Assembly (NCBI GenBank): GCA_041583495.1
Contig: JBFHFS010000039.1
Location: forward strand, 1 to 46,279
DNA: 46,279 nt
Direction: 5' to 3'
From: JBFHFS01 sp041583495
Lineage (GTDB): Bacteria; Bacteroidota; Bacteroidia; Bacteroidales; Marinilabiliaceae
Shown: positions 36,989 through 46,276 of the stretch, piece by piece
Layout: the number at the start of each line of letters is the position of its first letter
How positions within the stretch are numbered: the first letter of the stretch is position 1
Translations under genes and position numbers: made by a program
The notes under the pieces: generated by a model
What the model was told of the DNA's origin: nothing
Seen by the model: only the letters and a program-made list of their open reading frames with translations
The model's database searches: none

Positions 36989-38286
36989 TGATTGCTCAAT
37001 TTTAGATTCTTTCTCAATTCATTCATTGTTCTCACCTGACATTCTTCTACAAATTGCTTTGCCTTCTGTGTTTTCTGCAAAGCCTTTTCTCGTTCACGAA
37101 TAAGCGATAATACTGTTGGGAGCAATTGCTCCATATCTTCTTCCTTATCGCTATCGAACATCCAGTCGGCAAGGCCAATATTATGCCACATGTACCCCTT
37201 ACTGGTTTGCTCTATAAACCTGCCCACCAAAGCAGGGACACCATTCCCAATACACATAATAGGAGAATGTTGTTCCAACCCAAATAGCCCCGCAGACCTG
37301 ACGTAAGTACTAAGGGCTTCATCCGTCAGCCAAAACGATTCGCGCCATACCACCTTTTGTTTTATATCCTCAGGAAGTGGGTCGTAAAGCATTTCTTTCC
37401 CTAATTTCATTTGTGTTTTATCTTCCGGGCAAATTAAAACTTTCATATCCGTTTCTGAGACAATAGCAATAATCGCTTCACGGTAAGGCTTCAAGTCGTG
37501 TTCTTTAAAAAGTTCATTTTTATCGTAAACCGCCTGATTAAACTCTCTGTTTTTCTCAGGAATCTCCCAATAAGGTGTTTGCCTGTATTTAGGAATCACA
37601 CATAAAAACTTTCCTTCCTCCAGCCCATTTTGCTTCATGAATTCTTGAGCTAACGCTTCATTTCTCAAATCACATGCAAAGGCACCATCGGGTCCAAATT
37701 CCATAACAGGGGTTTTAATTCCTTTAGCTTTGGCTAATTCAAGAGAAACCGTGTCTCGAAAAAATACGAATTGGGCTTGATTTAAGAGTTGAATTACTTT
37801 CCCGGTGCACATATTTTCAGGCAAAGTAATTCCGTAAACTCCAAAGGGTTTTTGGGTTTCTTCAATCCAACGAGCAACATCCTTATCAGCAACCAGGTAC
37901 GGACCTGAACCATGTAATAAAAAATCACACTCATCGAACGCTTTTTTCAAAGCAAGAGTATCAGAATTTAAAATAATCTGTAACTCAGGGAATCGTTTAA
38001 GTAACATTTGCCGGACCCCATCCCCAACGTCACTTGCCCACAATCGCACTTCCACCTCCGGAAGATATTTTTCGCACAACGCCAATACTCCAGGAGTATG
38101 GCCAATATCGCCGATATTAACTGTTTGCCACGAGGAACGAAGGAGTATGCTGGTTTTTTCTTCGATATATTCTTTTTGTGTCTGATTATTCTTCTGGGTT
38201 TCACAACTGACTATTGCAAATAAACCTACCGTTATCAATAGCAATATTCCGATTTTTGTGGCCTCTTTTTCTTCTTTTATTATCAT
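36985..38286 (-). CDS. exported polysaccharide pyruvyl transferase-like lipoprotein
   Basis: 433 residues. The hydrophobic segment and lipobox (LFAIVSC, Cys28) mark it as a lipoprotein. From about 45 on it resembles the PF04230 polysaccharide pyruvyl transferase fold: VNIGDIGHTPGVLALCEKY at the start, LLHGSGPYLVADKD, FFRDTVSLELAKAKGI, then GPDGAFAC and a late GLEQHSPIMCIGNGVPAL. Normal members use phosphoenolpyruvate in the cytoplasm, so export of this one is odd and its role in a PUL (pyruvate ketal handling, or sugar binding) is inference. It overlaps GH31 by four bases and has a REP-like palindrome upstream. Confidence 0.75.
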   Translation of the reverse strand: MIIKEEKEATKIGILLLITVGLFAIVSCETQKNNQTQKEYIEEKTSILLRSSWQTVNIGDIGHTPGVLALCEKYLPEVEVRLWASDVGDGVRQMLLKRFPELQIILNSDTLALKKAFDECDFLLHGSGPYLVADKDVARWIEETQKPFGVYGITLPENMCTGKVIQLLNQAQFVFFRDTVSLELAKAKGIKTPVMEFGPDGAFACDLRNEALAQEFMKQNGLEEGKFLCVIPKYRQTPYWEIPEKNREFNQAVYDKNELFKEHDLKPYREAIIAIVSETDMKVLICPEDKTQMKLGKEMLYDPLPEDIKQKVVWRESFWLTDEALSTYVRSAGLFGLEQHSPIMCIGNGVPALVGRFIEQTSKGYMWHNIGLADWMFDSDKEEDMEQLLPTVLSLIREREKALQKTQKAKQFVEECQVRTMNELRKNLKLSNQ

Positions 38287-38483
38287 ATAAACAACTCTTT
38301 ATAATGTAATGGTCAACCTATTCATAATAAAACCATCAGAGAAGTTCTCACCTCAATTTTTCCTCCTCCGTTAATATCATTAGTATCCTTTCGAAACCGA
38401 AATTAGCATTGTCCAATTCGGATCATACCTTGCCAACAATCTCCCTTGATGGTGCAGAATAATAATCGGTGCAAGGTTCCCTA

Positions 38484-38518
38484 ATTGCTGGCACGGATTT
38501 GAAATCCGTGCCAGTAAT
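38484..38518. repeat. REP-like palindrome
   Basis: CTGGCACGGATTT and AAATCCGTGCCAG face each other across a single G. With flanking bases the stem reaches 17 pairs including one G-T. Near-perfect palindromes of this type are usually REP elements spread by RAYT-type transposases. It sits in the 369-bp gap (38287-38655) between the pyruvyl transferase-like and T9SS genes, which otherwise holds nothing I can name. Confidence 0.75.
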
Positions 38519-38655
38519 GCCGGCTTTGCCAACAGCATTTTTTAAAAACCCCCAGAAACCTATCGATTGATATTTGAAACCACATATTTAGAAAACTATA
38601 TTAATCGTTGAATTTGAATACTTATCAACGTCACAAATAAAGTAATATAATATTA

Positions 38656-39687
38656 CTATTGCTTAATAAAGTGGACGGTTTCTTCTTTTCCCCTGCTCTT
38701 TATTCGGATAAAATAGTTGCCAGGGTTAAAGGATGAAATATCAACCTTATGCGGAAATACTAAATTTTGGGTAGTTTCATACACTTTTTTCCCTAATAAG
38801 CTATAAATTTCTAATGTGGCATCCTTGTCAAGATCAGAATATCCAGTAACCGTAAGGGTTCTGGTTGCCGGGTTGGGATAGACCTTTAATTCAGTTTTAG
38901 AATCTATTTCATCTTTTACCGAAGTAGTATTATCTAGTTTTAACAGTTTAAATTCATCAAACGAGAAATTAAAAGTATTGACTGTGCCACTGCCATCTGC
39001 AATATATTGCCCTATCTGATAGATGAAGTAATAATCGACCTGGTCTCCAATTTGCCCCAGGTACAGATCATCGTCCCACCTGTCCAAAACTTCCGGAACC
39101 GTATATACAGTAGTATCCCCCTGGCTTTTGTTGTTTCCAAGCCCAACTTTGTCCCATGCATAAATCCAATCGGGGTTAAGATCCGCTTCAAATGTGGTAT
39201 TTTTGCCTGTCCCAAGCCAATCCTTCCCCCATCCCCTTACGTGGTTTATGAGAATACTTGAGGTTTCATCGTTAATACTAGGACCTGCCTTAAGACCATC
39301 GGAAAGATCAAGATCTTCCACAGCAGGCCAGATGATAACCTGGTGCCACAAAAATTCGGCGTCTGAAGAGGTTCCTACATCTTTAAAGGCCCCGTTAAAT
39401 TTGTAGGTATCCCCAACCGTAAGCTTAATCTTTTGCACAAGGTACTGTCTGAGGGTATTCCCCTTATTAACATAGGACACCTTCAAACATTTTCCTTCAC
39501 CTGCAGCAGGTGTTTCAGAGGAGCCGAATTCCCAGGTCAAATCTGAAGATTCACCTTGAACGGTCACAATTTGCCAGGCGCCCTGTTCCTCAAAATCTCC
39601 ATTCTGAATGAAATTGACGGTCCCTTGCCCCATCAGTGTCCAGAAATTAATAACCAAAATCAACGTAGAAAGTACAATTTTTTTCAT
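38656..39687 (-). CDS. T9SS-exported protein with CBM-like N-terminal domain
   Basis: 343 residues. Signal peptide about 1-21 (LMGQG). Residues 24-240 form one beta-sandwich-like domain opening with NFIQNGDFEEQGAWQIV, the usual start of CBM4/9-like carbohydrate-binding modules. Residues 268-343 are a type IX sorting domain (LKVYPNPATRTLTVTG ... NPGNYFIRIKS ... HFIKQ). It is therefore exported across the outer membrane and probably binds the target glycan at the surface. No catalytic residues are seen. It follows the SusD-linked lipoprotein gene in the PUL. Confidence 0.8.
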   Translation of the reverse strand: MKKIVLSTLILVINFWTLMGQGTVNFIQNGDFEEQGAWQIVTVQGESSDLTWEFGSSETPAAGEGKCLKVSYVNKGNTLRQYLVQKIKLTVGDTYKFNGAFKDVGTSSDAEFLWHQVIIWPAVEDLDLSDGLKAGPSINDETSSILINHVRGWGKDWLGTGKNTTFEADLNPDWIYAWDKVGLGNNKSQGDTTVYTVPEVLDRWDDDLYLGQIGDQVDYYFIYQIGQYIADGSGTVNTFNFSFDEFKLLKLDNTTSVKDEIDSKTELKVYPNPATRTLTVTGYSDLDKDATLEIYSLLGKKVYETTQNLVFPHKVDISSFNPGNYFIRIKSRGKEETVHFIKQ

Positions 39688-39807
39688 AAAAATAATTTTT
39701 TAGTGTTGTAACTACTCTGAAAAATGAAAACTAAAATGTTCCAAAATAACCCATCAAAGTAGCTGCAAGCAATTAACAATACTTGAAAAACAATTAGGAT
39801 ATATGCA

Positions 39808-40863
39808 TCATTTTAAATAGGCAATTGAATCACTCCATATTTCAAAATCATCCCAATAAATTTGTCCAATTTTACCAGCATTCCTAAGGGTATCAATAAG
39901 GTAACCATAGGTATAAAACTTAAAGGGACTCATATAATTCATCCCCGTTGGAGCAATGTCCGGGTGATGGGTTAGAAGTGTAAAGTTGAAAATCACTTGT
40001 TTATTCTCCCCCTCAGGAGTTACTGCCATATAGAATCTTCCTGTTTGTCCATCACCCTCTACAATGTTTATCTCAACGGTCATCCACTTTTTAACCGGGA
40101 TATAAAAATAATTGCATGTGTGATCTCTTAATCGATCGAACGTTGAACTGGAAGTATTGTATTTTTCAGTTCGCAAACCAAATCGTAAAGAATCCACACC
40201 TTGATTTACCTTTTTTAAATCGACAGTCATTCTAAACATGTTTTCTTTGGGGGTTGATTTGTTCCAAAATTCCATTAAGGTAAACCATGTAAAAGTTGAA
40301 TTTATCCTTTTTAAAACATTAAAATCATCAGGCAGATACATCCTTATTTTATAATACAGGGTATCCATTCCTTTTTTGGAATGGAGATCGGCTTGCATCC
40401 TAAATTTAAAGCCATCGCCTTCATTTGGATATTTACCCCAGAATCTCAGGACCTTGTTGGATGGATTTTGTGGATCATCAACGATTTCGGCATTTCTAGC
40501 TGTATCGCTAACATTTTGATCACCCGTAATAATCCTTGCAATATCAATATACTCTCCTGACTCAAGGCCCGTCGATCCCCAGGAGTTTGGTTGTGAAACA
40601 GCCAGATCCTCACCCTTAAAGTCAAAACAACTATTATCGACTATTACAATTTTAGTATTAGGTTCGAAACCTGAATGGAAAACCAGGGTAGGAGGGGTAT
40701 ACGTTTGCGGAACTTCATCACCTCCTTTTTCACAAGCAACCAAGACCAAAAAGATAAATGCTATAAAAGACAATATTTTCACACTTGATATCTTTTCATA
40801 ATCTCTCCTCACTTCAAATAAAGTAAGGATACTTGCCTTCATAAATCTTCTATTATTTACCAT
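39808..40863 (-). CDS. PUL lipoprotein with lyase-like or glycan-binding beta domain
   Basis: 351 residues from the first ATG, with lipobox LVLVAC at Cys44; the long n-region suggests a later start, possibly GTG before KILSFIAFIF. After a linker, residues 60-345 look like one concanavalin-like beta-sandwich (LRFWGKYPNEGDGFKFRM, YYKIRMYLPDDFNVL, TWFTLMEFWNK, ending IYWDDFEIW), as in polysaccharide lyase-like or surface glycan-binding proteins. Third gene downstream of susC and susD, the position often held by a SusE/F-type surface glycan-binding lipoprotein. I cannot place it in a numbered CAZy family. Confidence 0.65.
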   Translation of the reverse strand: MVNNRRFMKASILTLFEVRRDYEKISSVKILSFIAFIFLVLVACEKGGDEVPQTYTPPTLVFHSGFEPNTKIVIVDNSCFDFKGEDLAVSQPNSWGSTGLESGEYIDIARIITGDQNVSDTARNAEIVDDPQNPSNKVLRFWGKYPNEGDGFKFRMQADLHSKKGMDTLYYKIRMYLPDDFNVLKRINSTFTWFTLMEFWNKSTPKENMFRMTVDLKKVNQGVDSLRFGLRTEKYNTSSSTFDRLRDHTCNYFYIPVKKWMTVEINIVEGDGQTGRFYMAVTPEGENKQVIFNFTLLTHHPDIAPTGMNYMSPFKFYTYGYLIDTLRNAGKIGQIYWDDFEIWSDSIAYLK

Positions 40864-41307
40864 ATCAGTATTCTTAGTCTATCTTAAAATATCAGTTACT
40901 AATACTCTTAAATCCTATCTCTCTTTTATTTTTGCTGCCTAAATCATTATAAAACATACCAGCTCGAACCTACCCCAGGAATTGATGATGCTTTTGGGTA
41001 TTCGAACACCTATTCAGACATATCTCTATGGTCTTACTACCATCGGAATGGTAAAAACATTGTAAATTGCTTATGTAAAGTGAACTAATTGACTGATAGT
41101 TATTTTGAAATGATCCGGCAGAATCTCACTCCCCTGAAAATTAATTCAGTAATCCCATACACTGGATTTGCCTTTTTACAATTCAAACGGCGTATTTACA
41201 GCACGAACGCGTTGTAAATAATCAAAGCATTTCCATCAAGGTTAAGGATTCTGCACTACCAAACAATTCATGGCATGCAAAACCCTTAACCTTGTTATAA
41301 CCTTTTT
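40864..41307. other. 444-bp gap with inverted repeats between susD and the next PUL gene
   Basis: No gene. Two inverted repeats lie at its right end, just after the susD stop: TATTTACA/TGTAAATA (41193-41220, 12-base loop) and CAAGGTTAAGG/CCTTAACCTTG (41237-41247 with 41284-41294). They could be a processing or termination structure that limits read-through from susCD. Confidence 0.55.
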
Positions 41308-43005
41308 TTAGTTGGAATAACCGGGATTTTGAGTTAATTCGGCTTCAGTATTGGCATCAATAGCTTCCTGGGGTATTGGCCACAACTCATTAAAAGGTTC
41401 CATAGTGGCAGCCGCCCTCCAATTATACTTAGTGGCCCTTTCATACAAAAGCCCCATCCTAACCAGAGTCCTTCTCCGTGGTTCCTCAATTATTAGTTCC
41501 CTTGCCCTTTCATCAAGAATAAAATCAATTGAAACCTCTGCGGCAGATATTGATTTGGCTTTGGCTCTGCTCCTTACTACATTAATATCAGAGGCTGCTT
41601 TTTGATTCTCTCCCATTCTGAAATAAGCCTCAGCTCTTAAAAGATAGGTTTCTGCTAAACGCATTTTAATAATATCATTTGGGGTTTGACCACCAGGTAG
41701 ATCATCCATAAAGATCACCCCATCCGTTTTAGCGATGCATGGATAATATGCCCTCAATGTATCAACAGCAAGACTGGTCAATGTCCCATCAGGATAGGCA
41801 ATTACTGCTTTTCCTGCACCATTGATTTTAACATTTACCTTTTCACCATAAAATTCTGACGCAGGGTTATTATAATAAAATTCTCTCCGAACATTATATT
41901 GAGAATTCCGGATATCATTAGGGTCATATTTCCATATGTCATATTTCCAGTAATTCAACGGAGTATTATTCCCGATACCTCTACCGCTTTTTTCATCTAC
42001 ACCGTATAAAAGGGTATATTTACCATCAGGTGTTTTTAACTGATCAATTCTGGGATTCCACATTCTAACTGTTAGGTTACCATTATCACCTGAAGTTGCC
42101 CCTCCATCAGTAAAATTTTCAAATTGCCAGGCCCATATTACCTCCATGTTGCCTGATGAACGATTTTGCTGGTTGGTATAAAACAGGTCCCCAAACACAT
42201 CACCTTCCCGGCTTGTGTCACCAAAACGTTCTGTCATCATTCGATAGGTTCCACATTCACCGTCTATAACTTTTGAGGCAGCCGTTATTGACTGGTCGTA
42301 GTAACTTTGATCTCCTGTTTCCATTCCAAGGCTTATATATACTTCTGCCAGCAAATGATACGCAGCAGCTTTATATATACGCCCATTCGATTCGTTTTCA
42401 ACGATAGGTAAATAAGTTACCGCTTTCTCCAGGTCTATTTTAATAAATTCCAGTACTTCTAAACGGCTTGCTCTGGTAAAATCATAACGTGGCTCAGTAA
42501 TTTCTTGAGCAACTATTGGGATTCCACCAAAAAGATTTACCATTGCATTGTAAGTCCAAGCTCTGAAAAACAGAGCCTCTGCAACAAAAGCCATTTTTTC
42601 TTCTTCTGATATTTCCAAAAAAGGATTATCTGAATTACTGATAATCATATTGCACTGTTTTAGCATACTTTTATAACCCCAATCCCAGTAGGCTACCACA
42701 TTTTTATACGTAGGATTTATTGTTCTATAATCGTTAAAGAAGCGAGTATCACTTACTCCGGCAGTAGCAACATCAGTGCCTACACACATATCATCGGCAA
42801 GACCTGCGGTAATCATATGTTCCTCTCTGGCAAATGCATATAGGGCATTCAGGGCCGTTTCGAATCCAGCCTCATTAACTAACAAATTCTGAGGGCTAAA
42901 TTGGTCAAGTGGTTTTTCGTCTAAAAATGAATCTTGACAAGATGTAAAAAATACCATAAACAGTATTAAAAACCGCGTTATCTGATTTATATACTTAATT
43001 TTCAT
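41308..43005 (-). CDS. SusD/RagB family outer-membrane nutrient-binding lipoprotein
   Basis: 565 residues. Lipobox VFFTSCQ gives Cys23. Typical SusD features: FLDEKPLDQFSPQNLLVNE after the lipid anchor, helical TPR-like segments (FRAWTYNAMVNLFGGIPIV), and the C-terminal MRLAETYLLRAEAYFRMG and ERARELIIEEPRRRTLVRMG then LWPIPQEAIDAN ending in QNPGY. It caps the SusC transporter on the cell surface and binds the glycan. It starts 43 bp after the susC stop, forming the core pair of the PUL. No single motif reveals the substrate. Confidence 0.95.
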   Translation of the reverse strand: MKIKYINQITRFLILFMVFFTSCQDSFLDEKPLDQFSPQNLLVNEAGFETALNALYAFAREEHMITAGLADDMCVGTDVATAGVSDTRFFNDYRTINPTYKNVVAYWDWGYKSMLKQCNMIISNSDNPFLEISEEEKMAFVAEALFFRAWTYNAMVNLFGGIPIVAQEITEPRYDFTRASRLEVLEFIKIDLEKAVTYLPIVENESNGRIYKAAAYHLLAEVYISLGMETGDQSYYDQSITAASKVIDGECGTYRMMTERFGDTSREGDVFGDLFYTNQQNRSSGNMEVIWAWQFENFTDGGATSGDNGNLTVRMWNPRIDQLKTPDGKYTLLYGVDEKSGRGIGNNTPLNYWKYDIWKYDPNDIRNSQYNVRREFYYNNPASEFYGEKVNVKINGAGKAVIAYPDGTLTSLAVDTLRAYYPCIAKTDGVIFMDDLPGGQTPNDIIKMRLAETYLLRAEAYFRMGENQKAASDINVVRSRAKAKSISAAEVSIDFILDERARELIIEEPRRRTLVRMGLLYERATKYNWRAAATMEPFNELWPIPQEAIDANTEAELTQNPGYSN

Positions 43006-43048
43006 CTTAATATTTTTTTGTTTATGTTTATTATTGCAACAAGTATGA

Positions 43049-46000
43049 TTATAATCCTACATTCAAACCTACTGTCCATGTTCTCATCAGAGGACCTGTA
43101 TCATCGCTACTGTAACCACTTCCTTGTCTTCCTCTACCTCCTGCTCCATGTTCCGGATCCCAACCATGCCAATTGGTCCAGGTATGCAAATTCTTTCCAC
43201 TAACATATACTTTCAGATTTCCAACTTTAAGTTTAGATAGTACGCTTTTAGGAAATGTATATGATAAAGAAAAATCCTGTAAGCGAACAAAACTTATGCT
43301 CTCATAAAAACCATAAAGATACGGATTAGGATATCCGACACTTGGCCTGTCATCGAGAGGATTCTCAGGAGTCCAATAAGGCAGGTCCATAACATTTGCC
43401 TGATCGTAATAATTAGTACCCAGGTTCAAAAGACTATTAGGCTTGTAGCCACCATGCCGTATGTTAAATAAGAAGGACAGGGAGAATCCTTTATACGAAA
43501 ATGTATTAGAGATTCCTGCAGTAAATTTTGGGTCTTGTGAACTTACCACTTGACGGTCATCTGGTCCTATGATTCCATCCGGTTCTCCATCTGGTCCGCT
43601 TACATCTTTAAACCGCACAAATCCGGGTTGAGCACTTGGGTCGATGGACATATCATCGCCTTCCTGCCAAATACCGTCCCATACATAATCGTAGTTAGAG
43701 TGTATGGATTCTCCAATAAACCAACCACTGGCAATATCATCATCTTCAATGCCATCGTTATCCAAATCGTTACCTGTCAGTTCTGTGATTTTATTTCGGT
43801 TTAGGGCAAATACAACGTTTGTTGACCACACAAATTGATCGTTCCTGAAATTTTCAGAATTCAGCGTAAATTCAAAACCCCTATTCTCGGTAGCCCCAAT
43901 ATTTGTATATATACCATCGTAACCGGTCATTCCCGGTATACTGCGGTAAAGTAACAGGTCCGTGGTTTCCATAAAATAGTATTCCACAGAACCTCTTATC
44001 CTGTTTGACAAAACATTAAAATCGATTCCATAGTTAAAGGCTGTAGTGGTTTCCCAACTAAGGTCAGAACTGGCCATTGTCTCTGAATATAGGCCTATTG
44101 CAGTTGAACCACCATCCCCATATAGGTAGTTAATTTGATCCATTGTACTTAGTGAGGCATACGAACTAATGGCACGGTTACCATTCATGCCGTAGGAGGC
44201 ACGTAATTTTAACATGTCGAGCCATTCCATACCCTTTAAGAACGATTCTTCTGATAAGTTCCATCCAATCCCTAAAGAAGGGAATACGCCATACTTTTTT
44301 CCATCACCAAAGGCAGAATAACCATCTCTCCTTACCGTTGCATTTAACATGTATTTCTCTCCAAATCGGTATCCGATCCTTGCCATAGCAGACACGGCTT
44401 TGCTTTCATTAGCTCCAGTGTCAATCGAAAAATTTTCTCCCAATTCTAAAGCATTCCATTTTAGCGCATCATTAAAAATATTGTTACTACTTAATGATGA
44501 AAATTCATAATGCTTTGTTTCATATCCATACATCAATGTCACATCTACATTATGTAAATCATTAATGGAGGTTTTGTAGGTAATAATATTCTCTAAAGTA
44601 AAGTTATTATTCTTCGCATGAAATTTTGAACCAGAGCCCAAACTATAGTACGTTTCCCTAATAAACTGCGGGGCATAATATTTTTTATCCTGGTTAACCA
44701 GCGTATTCCCAACATTAATACGGTAGGATAATCCCTTTAGAGGAAGTTGAATTTCACTATAAATATTATTAAAAAGTACATTTACAATATCTACTTCCTC
44801 ATTAAGTAGTGTTTCAGATAAGGGGTTCCATACCAAACCAATATTCATCGGCTGGGGTCGCGGAACTCCATCGTCGTAATATAAATCGGCATAAGGGCTT
44901 AACCAATAAGCAAAATAGATATCAGCCTGGATCCCGGAGTAATCCTTACTTGAATAACCTGAGTTCATTCCCACCTTCATCCAATCTGCAACCTGGATGT
45001 CAAAGTTGTTTCGAAAGCTGAGGCGATCAAAATCATCTCCCATAACAACACCTTTAACATCTGTGTAAGAACCCGACAGATAGTAAGAAATCTTTTCATT
45101 TTTTCCTGAAACACTTAATTCATGGCTTTGCATTGGGGCAACTTGTTTTATTTCTTCCCATGGATCAATAGTAATACCCGCATTATAGTTGGCTAATTCC
45201 AACGGCTCCAGTTGTATAAGTTGTCCTGTATAAGCTTCGGCATCCTCTTTTAATTGCATATATTTCTCTGGCCCCATCATTTTAGGCGTATGAGCGTAAT
45301 CAGATTTTCCGTAATAGGTATTATATTCTATGTGCATACCTCCTTCTTTCCCTTTCTTGGTTGTAATAAGTATTACTCCATTTGTTGCCCTTGATCCATA
45401 TATTGCCGCTGAACTTGCATCCTTCAAAATATCAATTGATTCAATATCATTTGAATTTATATCAGAAAGGCTACCTCCAGTGTATGGAATCCCGTCCAAA
45501 ACAATTAAAGGACTATTCCCTGCAGAAATAGATGTATTCCCTCTAATGGTAATGCTGCCATCAGATCCAGGACGACCATTATCAATTACGGTTATTCCGG
45601 CGACAGACCCCCTTAAACTCTGAACGGCATTAGCATTTGGTAAATCTTCCAATTTTGTAACATCAATTCTTACCACAGAACCTGTCAAATCTTTTTTTCG
45701 CGCCGTTCCATATCCAATAGCCACAACCTCTTCAAGCCCAATTGCATCAACTGCCATTGTAATATTAATTGATGTTTGATTACCCACTACAACTTCCTGA
45801 GCCACCATCCCCACAAAAGAAAATACCAGGATACCGTTATCCGGGATATTAGAAATCGAATAATTCCCACCCATATTGGTAATCGTGCCGCTTGAAGTAC
45901 CTTTGATGAGTACAGTTACCCCGGGGATTGGCTGCCCGGATTCATCGGTTACACGGCCTGAAACAGTTTTTTGCTGTTGGCTTTCCAACATTTCTGCCTG

Positions 46001-46168
46001 CCTCTTTGCATCTTTACCTTTTTTCAGGACCACATACCGGTCGATAATTTCATAGGAAATATCAGACTTATTAAAAATATCGTTCAAAACATTTTCAATA
46101 GTCGAATTCTTAGTCTTCACGGAGACTTCTGTGGACGGGCTAAGTACATGACAAAAATTCATAGACAT
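43049..46168 (-). CDS. SusC/RagA family TonB-dependent outer-membrane transporter
   Basis: 1039 residues. Domains: an STN-like N-terminal domain (about 10-50), a carboxypeptidase-like beta domain (68-140, TVSGRVTDESGQPIPGVTV), TonB-box-like EEVVAIGYGT (146-155), plug domain to about 270 with IESIDILKDASSAAIYGSRA and then GVILITTKKG, and a beta-barrel to the end. It imports glycan oligomers with SusD. The STN domain suggests signalling to an anti-sigma factor not in this window. The open frame has no signal peptide: a TAA sits directly before the first ATG, and the 5' end lies inside the 137-bp repeat, so the true N-terminus may be disrupted or mis-assembled. Confidence 0.92.
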   Translation of the reverse strand: MSMNFCHVLSPSTEVSVKTKNSTIENVLNDIFNKSDISYEIIDRYVVLKKGKDAKRQAEMLESQQQKTVSGRVTDESGQPIPGVTVLIKGTSSGTITNMGGNYSISNIPDNGILVFSFVGMVAQEVVVGNQTSINITMAVDAIGLEEVVAIGYGTARKKDLTGSVVRIDVTKLEDLPNANAVQSLRGSVAGITVIDNGRPGSDGSITIRGNTSISAGNSPLIVLDGIPYTGGSLSDINSNDIESIDILKDASSAAIYGSRATNGVILITTKKGKEGGMHIEYNTYYGKSDYAHTPKMMGPEKYMQLKEDAEAYTGQLIQLEPLELANYNAGITIDPWEEIKQVAPMQSHELSVSGKNEKISYYLSGSYTDVKGVVMGDDFDRLSFRNNFDIQVADWMKVGMNSGYSSKDYSGIQADIYFAYWLSPYADLYYDDGVPRPQPMNIGLVWNPLSETLLNEEVDIVNVLFNNIYSEIQLPLKGLSYRINVGNTLVNQDKKYYAPQFIRETYYSLGSGSKFHAKNNNFTLENIITYKTSINDLHNVDVTLMYGYETKHYEFSSLSSNNIFNDALKWNALELGENFSIDTGANESKAVSAMARIGYRFGEKYMLNATVRRDGYSAFGDGKKYGVFPSLGIGWNLSEESFLKGMEWLDMLKLRASYGMNGNRAISSYASLSTMDQINYLYGDGGSTAIGLYSETMASSDLSWETTTAFNYGIDFNVLSNRIRGSVEYYFMETTDLLLYRSIPGMTGYDGIYTNIGATENRGFEFTLNSENFRNDQFVWSTNVVFALNRNKITELTGNDLDNDGIEDDDIASGWFIGESIHSNYDYVWDGIWQEGDDMSIDPSAQPGFVRFKDVSGPDGEPDGIIGPDDRQVVSSQDPKFTAGISNTFSYKGFSLSFLFNIRHGGYKPNSLLNLGTNYYDQANVMDLPYWTPENPLDDRPSVGYPNPYLYGFYESISFVRLQDFSLSYTFPKSVLSKLKVGNLKVYVSGKNLHTWTNWHGWDPEHGAGGRGRQGSGYSSDDTGPLMRTWTVGLNVGL

Positions 46169-46276
46169 TTATATTGAATTGATTTCCAGGGTTTGACAAA
46201 ATGTTAGCAATCGTAGAAAGTCCATATTTAAATATACTTTTTGCTTTACGTCCGTGTTTTTTGATCGAAATTTTCT
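46140..46276 (-). repeat. right copy of 137-bp perfect inverted repeat (susC start and leader)
   Basis: Reverse complement of 1-137 without a mismatch. It covers the first ten codons of the susC ORF and 108 bases upstream. Identity stops exactly at codon 10 of susC. Confidence 0.95.

Noticed and set aside
45330..45623. plus-strand ORF antisense to the SusC plug domain
   Set aside because: Shadow of the SusC gene, whose plug motifs are read clearly on the minus strand.
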